DNA of 55,000 bases from Symbiodinium natans (Eukaryota > Sar > Dinophyceae > Suessiales > Symbiodiniaceae), in NCBI GenBank assembly GCA_905221605.1, contig CAJNDS010000875.1:1-55000 (forward strand). Direction: 5' to 3'. This document shows, piece after piece, positions 37,001 to 45,190 of this stretch. The notes beneath the pieces were generated by a model. It did not search any database and was not told the origin of the DNA. It saw only the letters and a list, made by a program, of their open reading frames with translations. The number at the start of each line of letters is the position of its first letter. The stretch's first letter is position 1. The position numbers and the translations under genes are program-made.

Positions 37001-38215
37001 GCCTTCAGGAGGGAGCTTGAGTGGAAAGACTACGTTGACAGACCCTTCTACATTGTTGTGGTCTGCATGCAAGGACATGGGGTTCGTATTGGACAGCCAA
37101 AGACTTGTGAACTCGGCCTCGGGACTTGCAGACAGGAGCGTCGCGGCCATCAGCTCTGTGAGCCAGGGGTAAGAGTTTGTTGCACTCGTGGTGCCTACTA
37201 CACCACCGTGTCGGTACAGGCCGGCCTTAAGAGACTGCACATGGCTGAACTGGACCAAGACCCACATGGCCTCTTCAAGGTCCCAGTCTTCAAGCAGTAA
37301 CTCCTTTGCGAAACCCTCAAGGTCCACAACACTAAACCGACTAGCCCTAAACTCCTCCTCAACGGCTTCACATTGCTCAGGCGGACACTCACCGTCAGGC
37401 AGTGGGAACAACAAAGACTTGCTAACTGCAGGGCTTGACTTCCCACGGAGTCGAGTGCGACTTGCAGGCATGGGCACGCACTCACCTTCCGGCGGTGGAA
37501 GAGGAGGCGGCGGCAGAGGTGGCTCGCCAAGCGCTGGCTCGGACTTCCCACGCACACGCCTTGCCGGCTCGAGCGGCGCAGGCTCCCTCACATCGCCCTC
37601 AAACACGCGGTCTGGCATCTCTGGCGAATGGAGGCGTGAGCGCACATGGAGTGTTTGCAGGAAGCCGTTGCCCACTGCGTCGTTGCGTAGGACAATGTGG
37701 CCATCATTCACAGAAGGCGACAACCCCATGTACTTACCATCTACCCACCTATCCCCTAAGTCACCCCTAGAAGGTCCGTAAAACTTAAGTTTCACAGAGC
37801 ACGGTGCCCCAAACGGAGCTGCAAGCTTGGACTTGAGGCCAAGCTGTTGCGCACGTTGCTGCGATGCCGCAGTGGCCATTGCACATGCCCACAGCTCTGT
37901 TCCAACTTCGGCCTGGGCGAGGAGCGTGCGCGCCCTAGCCTTTAACCAGCGGATGGTGTTCTCAGCTGCTCCGTTTTGCTGCGGCGTATCTCCTTCAGCT
38001 GTGGTGGTACGCACCCCGTGCTCGTGAAACCAAGCTCGGGTCCTTTTGTTAAAGAACTCCCGACTTCTATCCGAGTGGAAGCGCAGCACAGGAAGGTTCA
38101 ATGAGCGAAGTTCTAGGAACACTTGTTGTAGCGCCTCTAGCACTGCCTCGCTCTTGTTTGTGTGCAGCGGAACAACAAACACCAACCTAGCTAGGCCTAC
38201 TTGGCCCTTTCCCAA
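34097..38215 (-). CDS. Integrase C-part, oxygenase-like, reverse transcriptase, RNase H, membrane tail
   Basis: The frame has 1,372 codons from the TTG at 38215, with no ATG before residue 113. It overlaps the first ORF by 19 bp in the -1 frame, so it is probably not separately initiated. It completes the integrase (D49 in HSD, E85 in AAEN). Residues 345-475 look like a 2-oxoglutarate/Fe(II) oxygenase: H383-x-D385, H454, R463. The RT follows (LDVTSAF with D773, YGLRESPKLW, YVDD 877-880). RNase H has D1049, E1088 and D1123. After RNase H come a short hydrophobic stretch (1218-1230), a membrane helix (1255-1275, LMFMLLVGFVGIGF), a basic segment and a Cys/His cluster (H1336, C1341, C1351, C1356, C1359, H1360). 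Confidence 0.9.
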   Translation of the reverse strand: MGKGQVGLARLVFVVPLHTNKSEAVLEALQQVFLELRSLNLPVLRFHSDRSREFFNKRTRAWFHEHGVRTTTAEGDTPQQNGAAENTIRWLKARARTLLAQAEVGTELWACAMATAASQQRAQQLGLKSKLAAPFGAPCSVKLKFYGPSRGDLGDRWVDGKYMGLSPSVNDGHIVLRNDAVGNGFLQTLHVRSRLHSPEMPDRVFEGDVREPAPLEPARRVRGKSEPALGEPPLPPPPLPPPEGECVPMPASRTRLRGKSSPAVSKSLLFPLPDGECPPEQCEAVEEEFRASRFSVVDLEGFAKELLLEDWDLEEAMWVLVQFSHVQSLKAGLYRHGGVVGTTSATNSYPWLTELMAATLLSASPEAEFTSLWLSNTNPMSLHADHNNVEGSVNVVFPLKLPPEGGDLWVELRAGDVIHGSVEQRVDGTGKKWLGTTHSLQRGKPFYLDPKRRHATTPFEGERVALVAYTVNTLGKVPESELQALESLGFPLPASARLPLTTQQDVRRLDVFDMFEEGPLELAGEDCPKKVEKGGGWKETQKVEAGTVELEVSWNLKHTPVQHEQTPCGLQTLEPKPHAQVEEESWPEQPVQWELWLPDPQSGQQLCALRSDGLDLRLCKSEPVYTPDIEQLLSGLTEPLQIVHTVDPREAEKHSEVWIPSILKEIGVIEKAVRRLPPSEVRKGNWLHRTDVRVVPAKLVFTVKPPDVQTAAPGNGEHATQASLFKRKARLVACGNHAPSTGTEIYASGAAAESLRCLVVISSKRGWMLGILDVTSAFLLTPIPQGDGFPVFALTPPRYLVRQGLAQEGELWILTHAVYGLRESPKLWSDFRDSQLLNLRCVVNGVELQLLKGKLDTNWWRVVQTSDGQVVGGLITYVDDFLLAGCAEVIEALAKAIQSIWKTTPLTLATPHQPLRFLGVEILVQGLGFVLSQQAYAEELLRLNNVKPTALGKIPCPRDLVSFDTLLTDEAPTEESVRTAQRLTGEILWLSQRTRPDLAFTACVLATLSTKAPDRAARIAERALAYVQQTKAFALTADADDTGLVAYSDASFAPDGNRSHTGWVVFLYGSPVCWRSARQAFVTLSTAESELVAGLDAVVALQSAEAMLGEFGVFNLGKTLKVDSQSALAIAIGQGSWRTRHLKVRANYLREQYEAGEIIPVYCPGVEQAADLLTKALPAARILELAAIWGLFEHCPEDPRQAEAVAVDLPTHPQYPQIKLLFLLLAMMQIQRAKCQPELFDEEEGDVHQVELSTDLMFMLLVGFVGIGFIAAWELAKWCLRRRSLCRIHSTAKQRKLQRLRDRTAQAIVAELSARRQPEAGAPTRYFAVPEGEKLHRTKDCPAIARSSNLCTFEVCQRCHRRAPDHTMHSTG

Positions 38216-41200
38216 GGGTGTTCTTCCTTGGGTTTGCTTGGTTTGGCCTTGGCCTTTGCGGCTGCTACGCGTAACGCGCCTGCTTCTTTACACGCGTCAT
38301 TTTCAGACTCACTTGTCCTATCAGGGTGGTGCTCTGGCTCCGGTGGGCCTTCCACAACAACGTCGGCTAACTCGTCCTCCCCGCCAGGGTGGAGTAAAGG
38401 ATCATCGAACCCATCAACCTCCGCTGGGTTGGGTTCGTCCTTTGTCCCTTGGAGTTTAGGAAAACGATAGGACGCTGCTAAAAAGTACCGGAACACGGGC
38501 GGATGTTTGCTCCTACCCTCGGGGTCTTTTGCAGGGACTCTGATGGGACCAGCCACGTCGGCAGACAGGCAATACACATCTGGATGTGTGACTCCTTGAT
38601 GCCTACGGCCGGTGCCGGCGCCGCGTACGCAAACTCCACAATCCCTACGGTATGGAACGTGGTTATTTTCTACATGTCGCTGCCAGTCCTCGGGCGTCAT
38701 GCGGCATAGCTGGTAGCGGGGCCAACATTGCAACGCATGAACAACAGCTTGCACAAACTGCGGCGCCCACGCGGCTAAGTCCTTTGAGTCTCCTTTCCAT
38801 GCCAGTGTAGGACGCTCCTTCCGGAGGCCGTGCAAGCCCCTCAGGTCAGGAAGGTTAGTGCCTATGGTGGTTGGCTTTGTGGTTGCGTGTCCTAGGGCAC
38901 CTTGGTCGAAATCGACTTCGAAAAGACCTGCCTCTAACGCATATGCACGCCACAAGTTTGTGTGCCAAAACGAGGGAACCTCACCAACCAACGAATGGCC
39001 AACAGGAAGATAGCGATCAACAGGCTGAGGTTGCTCAAGTAAGAATGCCACCTGCGACGAATGTTGCACGGACTGACGATGGACACGCCTTCCGGCCGTC
39101 GCTGTTGCATGCAAGAACAACATCCGAGCAAACAACCCCGTGTCATTGTTCACCAATGCACGCTCACTAGCACTGAGATCGCTCAACCCATACGGCTCAC
39201 TAGGGGACCTCACTGGCCTTGGGCCTCCAGGTTTATGCCGGAGAACAGACATAGTGCGACAAGGAGGGCCACCAATCACTGCTGCAATGCGCCCATCCCT
39301 CGCCGCTTTAAGCAGGAGTGCCCAAAGTGAAAGACGGTTCAAATCATGCGCTGCGCACTGAGTCACATCAAGCTCCAACACAACTGTGCCATCACGCTCA
39401 AGCCGTGCAAAGGTCTTATGAGGGCGCGGGCCTGCAAACAAGTGGACAAGCCAATGCCTTGACTGCTGTAGCGCCTTCCTCCTCCTCCTGTTGAGGTTGG
39501 GCAAAGCACTGCGCAACATGTCCCACAATGACTCGTCGCCCGCATCACCTGAAGGGACCAAACCTCGCAACGCACAACGGGGAACATCAGTGAAGAACGG
39601 TGCATTTGCAACAGCGGCGTCACCTGAGCAGGAAACGCCATCACGGGCGTAGTCCATCAAGTGCTCCCACCAACTCTTCTCAAGCGCAATCCTGGCCTGA
39701 CGAATCCTGTCCCTGTCTTCCTCGGTGTGGCGCTTGAGCTGCTCAATTTCCGCCAGTTTCCTCTCCTCTAAGCGCGAAATCAACTCCAACGCCTTGGACT
39801 GCACAAGTTCCGGGCAACCATTGCGGACACGAAGCTTCAACTTCCGCCCGTCAGGGTGAAGGAGTTTGCAGCTGCCGGCGGACCACATAAGGGTGTAACC
39901 AAGTTGCTCCACAATTGCGCCCATGGGCACAATGGTTTGCGCGGAGCCATCCCTCCCGGGAGGCAAAAGCAGAGTGCCACTAGCAGTGAGTCTCATAGAC
40001 GTGGTGTTCTCCCCCGCCAAACTCACCACCACTTGCGTAGCCTGCTCCCACTCCTCCTGGGATGATGCTGCCCTCATGGCGTGCGTGGCACCGGAGTCCA
40101 CTAAGGCTAACAACTCCCCGCCATCCCCAACCTCTAAAGATTGCACGTGCAGCACGGACGTTTCGGGGGAGCTCCTAGCTGGCTTTTCCTCACCCAAACC
40201 AAGGACTGCAAGGCGCTTGAGGGATGCATTTGGATGGGTTTGGGACGTGTTGTTTGACGGTTGCGCTTCACTCGTGCCCGGGCTCACCCCAGCCTGCCTC
40301 AAAGCCTTCACTGCCTCTTGCATAAAGGACTCTAGCGTAACAGGTTGACCATTCATGGTGATGGGCGTGGCCTGCACTGGCACCTGTGATGAGGCTGAAG
40401 CTGAAGACGATGCATCCTGTCCTCCCACTCCTCCTGGGCCCGATGCCTGGGGGGTGGTTTTGCGCATCGTGGGCTGCTCATGCGTTTTGGCCTCAGGTTT
40501 TGAACCCTTACCTAGTGGGCAGTCCTTTGCACGGTGTTCCTCAGAACCACACACCAGGCACTTCTTGAAACGCTCAGCTTTCGAGAGCTCGGTCATGGAA
40601 TGAGGGAACTTGCATTTGGGACCATTCCTGCAACCCTTTGGCGAGAGAAAGAACTTACATGGCTTACCACCTGCTCCTCCAGCACCCTTCCCCAGAGGTT
40701 GGTTTCCACCACCTGATGCTTCGGCTGCGGCATTTAATGCCTGGACCTTAGGATCTACCTTCTTAGGGTCTGCCCCACCGGCCATAGTTTCAAACTCAGC
40801 CAACAAATGCTTGTGGTAGTCTAAAACCTCATCTCCCGACGGGTGAAGGTCAATGTGCAGTGCGCTGCGTACCACCTGAGTGCGAAACTGCACGTCTGGA
40901 TTCCTGGCAATGTGCTGCGACGTCACAGTGGTCAACCCACGGGCCAAGATGGAGGGATCAGGAGCAACCATGCCACATTCCAAACAACGGCGATGCCAAC
41001 GACCCCAAGACCTCAGCAAACTCACTCCAGCAACCACGTCCTTAAACGGTGGTGGATCATGCAGGTTCCTGAGTATCAGGTCGCGCTCGCTGGTCCCACC
41101 TGGCTGGTAAATCGTATGTAGGCGAAACATGATGTGTGCTGCATTTTGCGTGGCTCTGCGTGCTACAATGTCGGCCTTCACGGACGCGTCCAACGAATCC

Positions 41201-43152
41201 AACAACATGGCACATGCTCTGGCATTCACACGCGACCACTTGCCCTCAACAATCTCCGTCCTGTCATCCGGGGCCACTCTCAACCGCTCCACGGGGGACG
41301 AAACGCTCCAACGGGCAAAGGCATCACGCGCTAACTGCAACACGCTTGTCCACCAAAGCTGCGATGAATCCGACACATCACTCATCAATCCACCAACCAA
41401 CTCAAGCCAATCCTGAAACTCCAACGACCCACCTGACGGGTTGGGGGCAACAAGTTTGGGCAGTGTTGTGATGCCTGGTTTCACTGCTTCAGGGGCATCG
41501 TCACCTTTGACCTTGAGCTGATGAGCTTGCAAGCTTTGCAGCTGCTGCACCCCTAAAACCAGTGCATCCACTACGGAACTTGGCATCTCACGCGTGGCGG
41601 GCTGCTCATGTGGAGCTGCAGCGGCGGCTGAAACCTGAGGACCTTGAGTGTCGGGCACCTGCCCGACCCTCCCGGGTGGCGTTTGGCCTGCGGTGCTGGC
41701 AAAACCGCCTGAAACCTGAGGATTTGCTGGAATCTGCCACAAACCCCTCATCTGCCCCAGACCTGGGGTTTCGGGCTGGAAAGTGGGGTCTGGGCCAGAA
41801 GAGGCCCTGTGAGCACCTGGCACCTGTGCATCTTGGGCAGTACCTGGCACCTGTGCAACCTGGGCAGATTGAGCCATGGGCTCACGCACATGCCCAGCCC
41901 TTCCGGGTGGGGTTGCATTGCTGGGCAACCTTTGCGAACCCTGCAAACCCGACCGCAAATTAGACCAAAACCCTGATGCAGACGCAGGCGCCCTCAATGC
42001 GTCCATCACCTGCAAGGTGGCATCCTGCACCTGATGGGCTAGAGATGGTGCTGGCAGAGGGGCCTCAACATGCGCATGAGCGGCAGTAGGGACTAGAGGT
42101 GGGCCACTTGGGGTCTGTGCTTGCATTGACACTACTTCCCGCATGGACCTCTCTCTCTGCTCACTCCTCTCAAGTAGCTGCCTCAACCTCTGATTCTCCA
42201 CCTCCTGCGCCTGGGCTCTGGCCTCAAAACCTGCAAGCTGCCTGGCAACCTCTGCTTGAATTGCCTCTTGAGGGAGCGATGACGACTCGGTACGGCTCGA
42301 GGGGCGTTCAGGGGCTGCAGATCTAGGGTAAAGGAGTGGCGCCCTTTGCTCAAGCGCTTGCATGCGTTGCAGCAACTCGGCATTGAGTTGTGGGGATTCC
42401 CTCCCGGGCCCGGGGCCAAAAGTGGTGGGTGTGCCGATTGAGTCCGGCTGCGGCGGCGAAGCACTTGACCCAACACTCCCATCTCCCAAAGCCCTCACCC
42501 TAGACACTGCTCCAGGGCTTGCACGTGTGTGGTGTGGTGGTGACTGGGCCTGCACCTCAGTCCTTGCCACACGGAAAAACTCAGAAACACGAGACATGAA
42601 AACACCAGGAATGCCTTCAACCATTTCGGAGATAGCGGGCAAACCCTGTGAACGTGGGGTCATGAACCCCTCAACTCCAGCGGTCTCACCAGTTGACCTT
42701 ATGCCCCCCAAACCCCTGTCACCACCTTGGTCTGTAACCTGACGGTCGTCACCCAAGGTGTCCTGACGCAGGATGGTGTTGGCCTCTGGTCCTGGACTTC
42801 CGTCCGGAGGTTGCACTGCTTGTGGCATGCTTCGGGGCATACCGTGCAATATCCCACCCTCCGTGGTGGTCGACGCATGCTGCACGCCTTCTGCTGGGTC
42901 TATACTAGCACGCGCCCTTCCCGCAGCCATATCCACAAAACCCAAACCACCCTCAATGCCGGCGGTGGGTGCATCAGGTGTTGCGGAATGCATATGCTCT
43001 TGCAAACCATCCCTCCCGGGAGGTTGGGATGATTGCGGCATCACGGTGCCGTAGCCCTGCGTTGGGCTCATAACCTGCTGGTGAGAACCAGCAGGCTGAG
43101 AGGTGGAAATGAGTGGAGTGGCCTGTTCCCTCAAATCAACATTCCCAGCCAT
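38197..43152 (-). CDS. Gag-protease-methyltransferase-like-integrase N-part polyprotein
   Basis: The frame has 1,651 codons from the ATG at 43152, which lies inside the 5' LTR. Residues below count from it. 1-560 is low-complexity Pro/Gln-rich with a coiled coil near 300-345. The Gag core is about 575-790. A CCCH finger (C832, C841, C847, H851) precedes a CCHC knuckle (C865, C868, H873, C878). The retropepsin motif DSGA is at D1019. About 1230-1440 resembles a cytosine-C5 methyltransferase: LFAG, GGPPC (C1298), LLEQP (E1373), KPTTIGTN. The integrase zinc module is H1493, H1498, C1505, C1508, and its first catalytic Asp is D1532 in SADVAGP. The frame ends at TAG (38199-38197) in an acidic/lysine-rich insert. 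The remaining integrase is in the -1 frame. ATG 43071, in the primer site, is an alternative start. Confidence 0.9.
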   Translation of the reverse strand: MAGNVDLREQATPLISTSQPAGSHQQVMSPTQGYGTVMPQSSQPPGRDGLQEHMHSATPDAPTAGIEGGLGFVDMAAGRARASIDPAEGVQHASTTTEGGILHGMPRSMPQAVQPPDGSPGPEANTILRQDTLGDDRQVTDQGGDRGLGGIRSTGETAGVEGFMTPRSQGLPAISEMVEGIPGVFMSRVSEFFRVARTEVQAQSPPHHTRASPGAVSRVRALGDGSVGSSASPPQPDSIGTPTTFGPGPGRESPQLNAELLQRMQALEQRAPLLYPRSAAPERPSSRTESSSLPQEAIQAEVARQLAGFEARAQAQEVENQRLRQLLERSEQRERSMREVVSMQAQTPSGPPLVPTAAHAHVEAPLPAPSLAHQVQDATLQVMDALRAPASASGFWSNLRSGLQGSQRLPSNATPPGRAGHVREPMAQSAQVAQVPGTAQDAQVPGAHRASSGPDPTFQPETPGLGQMRGLWQIPANPQVSGGFASTAGQTPPGRVGQVPDTQGPQVSAAAAAPHEQPATREMPSSVVDALVLGVQQLQSLQAHQLKVKGDDAPEAVKPGITTLPKLVAPNPSGGSLEFQDWLELVGGLMSDVSDSSQLWWTSVLQLARDAFARWSVSSPVERLRVAPDDRTEIVEGKWSRVNARACAMLLDSLDASVKADIVARRATQNAAHIMFRLHTIYQPGGTSERDLILRNLHDPPPFKDVVAGVSLLRSWGRWHRRCLECGMVAPDPSILARGLTTVTSQHIARNPDVQFRTQVVRSALHIDLHPSGDEVLDYHKHLLAEFETMAGGADPKKVDPKVQALNAAAEASGGGNQPLGKGAGGAGGKPCKFFLSPKGCRNGPKCKFPHSMTELSKAERFKKCLVCGSEEHRAKDCPLGKGSKPEAKTHEQPTMRKTTPQASGPGGVGGQDASSSASASSQVPVQATPITMNGQPVTLESFMQEAVKALRQAGVSPGTSEAQPSNNTSQTHPNASLKRLAVLGLGEEKPARSSPETSVLHVQSLEVGDGGELLALVDSGATHAMRAASSQEEWEQATQVVVSLAGENTTSMRLTASGTLLLPPGRDGSAQTIVPMGAIVEQLGYTLMWSAGSCKLLHPDGRKLKLRVRNGCPELVQSKALELISRLEERKLAEIEQLKRHTEEDRDRIRQARIALEKSWWEHLMDYARDGVSCSGDAAVANAPFFTDVPRCALRGLVPSGDAGDESLWDMLRSALPNLNRRRRKALQQSRHWLVHLFAGPRPHKTFARLERDGTVVLELDVTQCAAHDLNRLSLWALLLKAARDGRIAAVIGGPPCRTMSVLRHKPGGPRPVRSPSEPYGLSDLSASERALVNNDTGLFARMLFLHATATAGRRVHRQSVQHSSQVAFLLEQPQPVDRYLPVGHSLVGEVPSFWHTNLWRAYALEAGLFEVDFDQGALGHATTKPTTIGTNLPDLRGLHGLRKERPTLAWKGDSKDLAAWAPQFVQAVVHALQCWPRYQLCRMTPEDWQRHVENNHVPYRRDCGVCVRGAGTGRRHQGVTHPDVYCLSADVAGPIRVPAKDPEGRSKHPPVFRYFLAASYRFPKLQGTKDEPNPAEVDGFDDPLLHPGGEDELADVVVEGPPEPEHHPDRTSESENDACKEAGALRVAAAKAKAKPSKPKEEHPWERAK
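43057..43075 (-). promoter_or_regulatory. Primer-binding site (tRNA-Met anticodon arm)
   Basis: Immediately after the 5' LTR the element sense strand reads GGTTATGAGCCCAACGCAG. Its complement contains GGGCTCATAACC, the anticodon stem-loop of a tRNA-Met with CAT anticodon. Drosophila copia primes from an internally cut initiator tRNA-Met at the equivalent position. The tRNA itself is not in the window. Confidence 0.75.
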
Positions 43153-43374
43153 GGCCCTCACAAAGTGCGGAGCTACTATTTTCACAGCAAGCAGACAAAG
43201 ACAAACAAGAAGCTTGTGGTCTACTACACTATAGGCTACGGCACCTAAAGTGTGATACTGTACAAAATGTCTTAAAGTGTTGCATGCTCAAGGCTACTGT
43301 TTGGGCCTAGAAGCAACAAGGAAAACAAACAAGCAACCTAACCTCAAGGACCTGCAAAGGAAGTGCGTTCAACA
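43076..43374 (-). repeat. 5' LTR
   Basis: This 299-bp LTR (in the element's sense) starts TGTTGAACGC and ends ACCAGCA. I found no difference from the 3' LTR. It contains an ATG in a strong context (GCCATGG, 43152) that opens the Gag frame. Promoter elements were not identified. Confidence 0.95.
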
Positions 43375-43379
43375 GTTAG
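43375..43379. repeat. Target-site duplication
   Basis: This is the second copy of GTTAG, followed by GCTTTAGGGCTTAGGG. Confidence 0.9.
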
Positions 43380-43628
43380 GCTTTAGGGCTTAGGGTTTAG
43401 GGTTTAGGGTACGTATGACCCCACTTGCAAGTATCCTAGGGCTTTGGGCGGGAGGAGTCCGCTGCTTGCATGTTCCTGGTTGAGGGTTTGCCTAAACCCT
43501 GCACATCTCGGAACTTCGAGGGTTTTCCCTAAAAAAAGGCCCCGCCACACCCCCAACCCCTGTATTAAGGTTTAGGGTTTAGGGGTGAAGGGGTTGAAGG
43601 TGATCATTTTAACCCCCTGAACCCTCAC

Positions 43629-43710
43629 TCGGCCTTTGCAGAAGGCAAGTGAAGTGGCAACAGCCACGAGCGCGTGGGCGCCTCGGAAAATGATAGGGCG
43701 CCCTTGTTTC
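43629..43710 (-). CDS. Exon-like island, hydrophobic
   Basis: After a GGAG acceptor one base precedes 27 open codons, including GRPIIFRGAHALVAVATSLA, ending exactly at a GTGAGG donor. It lies just beyond the retrotransposon, which suggests that the element sits in an intron of a gene continuing to the right. Confidence 0.4.
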
Positions 43711-44047
43711 CTCCAGGGATGAGTTGTGGCTTATGGCTTCTGGTTGAGGGCGTGAGACCCACCCTAACATGTAGGGTATGAGGTTTAGGGATTGCTCACC
43801 CTAAACCCTAAACCCTAAACCGGAAACCCTAAACCCTAAACCTACATCTCAAGCCCCCGGAAGCCTTACCTGAAAGCTCTGAGCGTTGATGGCTTCGTTT
43901 GCATTTGGCTGCTAGCTTCCTCACGGGCCACACTTCTTTGAGTGGACGATACAGATATTCGTACCAAGGACATTTCAGGTTCCAAGTATGGGCCCTTTAT
44001 TGAGGCCCCTTGTTATATTCCGGGCCCATACTCCGACCCCTACACTT

Positions 44048-44178
44048 CTTGGAGGTTCATGGTACTTACTAACCAATGCTAACTGTGCTTTTAAGCCACT
44101 GCCCTCATTTGGTGATAAGTACAGTTATAAAGTACAGTTATGATTGGTCAATATTAATAAGTACCATGAACCTCGAAG
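44048..44178. mobile_element. Fold-back (MITE-like) element
   Basis: A 131-bp element has arms CTTGGAGGTTCATGGTACTT and AAGTACCATGAACCTCGAAG, with an inner pair ACCAATGCTAACTGT/ACAGTTATGATTGGT. A solo arm of the family lies at about 44322-44337, and another at 15344-15364. Confidence 0.65.
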
Positions 44179-44337
44179 TGGGGCTTTAGGTTTAATTTGG
44201 CTGTAGGTGTTTGGTCTAGGGTTTCTAGCTTTGTGATCAGGGTTTCGGTGTTATGCTTGGTTTACAACTAGGGCTTAGGGCTTAGGGGGCTTAGGGGCTT
44301 AGGGGTTTAGGGTTTAGGCCATGAACCTCCAAGTACC

Positions 44338-44424
44338 TGAGCATCCCGCGCATCGGTTCAGTCGTTTGCAAATGGAGCTCGGCTTGGCCAGCCAAGCGCT
44401 GAGCCGAGAAGGCAGCACACATGC
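44338..44424 (-). CDS. Exon-like island
   Basis: The minus strand reads CMCAAFSAQRLAGQAELHLQ and on without a stop across this 87-bp unique island, between a fold-back arm on the left and a CCCTAAA array on the right. Splice boundaries are not certain. Confidence 0.25.
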
Positions 44425-44934
44425 AGCCCTAAACCCTAAACCCTGAACCCTAAACCCTAAACCCTAAACCCTAAACTCTAAACCCTAAACCGTACACCCT
44501 ACACCCCAAACCCTAAACCCTAAACCCTGAACCCTAAACCCTAAGCCCTAAACCCTAAACCCCCAAGATGCCGGGCCCAGGGGGTAGGATCCAAGGGTCA
44601 GGTGGCGCGAACAGGATGGGCGAGAGGGGACTGGGTTTTGGGTTTTGGGTTTAGGGTTTAGGGTTTAAGGTTTGCAGGGTTAAGGGCTTATGTAGGGGGT
44701 TTAGGGCTTGGGGTTTCGGGTCTTGGGTTCAGGGATCAGGGTTTGTAGGGTTTGTAGGGTTTAGGTAGGGTTTAGGGTTTAGGGTTTAGGGTGTAGGGGT
44801 CAGGGTTTCGGGGCAGATCCAGAAGGGAGTTCCAAGTGTGAAGGCCTTGCATCGACCAGGGCGGCGTCTTTGTGTTTCTGGGAAGGCGTCAAATTTAGCT
44901 TCTCGATTTGTAGGGTGCGTCCGGGACAGGCAAA

Positions 44935-45075
44935 GAGAGATAGAGAGCCATAGCGAGCGAGAGAGATAGCGATAGCGATAGAGATAGAGATAGAGATGGC
45001 AGGAGAGTGGGAGAGATTCAGAGAGGCATAGCGAGGGGAGGAAACGATACAAGATGGAGGAAGACAGAGACAGAG
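44935..45075. repeat. GAGATA/GCGATA microsatellite
   Basis: Units of AGAGATAGAGATAG and AGCGATAGCGATAG occupy about 140 bp. Confidence 0.8.
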
Positions 45076-45190
45076 CAACATGATGATAAACCCTAAACCC
45101 TAGACCCCAAACCCTAAACCCTAAACCCTAAACAACTTAGGCAATCCCCGCTTCGTCCCTAAGTCCTGAATCCTAAGCCCTCAAGCACAC

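Larger units (their letters stand above)
33578..43374 (-). mobile_element. Complete Ty1/copia LTR retrotransposon
   Basis: The 9,797-bp element is transcribed on the minus strand. It has 299-bp LTRs that start TG and end CA, a GTTAG duplication on both sides (33573-33577 and 43375-43379), a primer-binding site, a polypurine tract and two long ORFs. The domain order is Gag, protease, methyltransferase-like, integrase, oxygenase-like, reverse transcriptase, RNase H. Integrase before RT defines Ty1/copia. The LTRs look identical by eye, so the insertion is recent. It sits inside a TTTAGGG array. Confidence 0.95.

Noticed and set aside
38197-38215. Programmed -1 frameshift
   Set aside because: No canonical slippery heptamer lies in the overlap, and the break is in the middle of the integrase, an unlikely place for regulated recoding. 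Kept only as an open possibility.
43234-43245. Dinoflagellate spliced-leader relic in the LTR
   Set aside because: Only GCCGTAGCC, nine bases of the 22-nt leader, matches. A nine-base match is expected by chance in a window this size.
35868-43248. Many plus-strand and alternative-frame ORFs of 60-200 codons
   Set aside because: They overlap the long Gag-Pol frames with recognisable catalytic motifs; none has motifs of its own.
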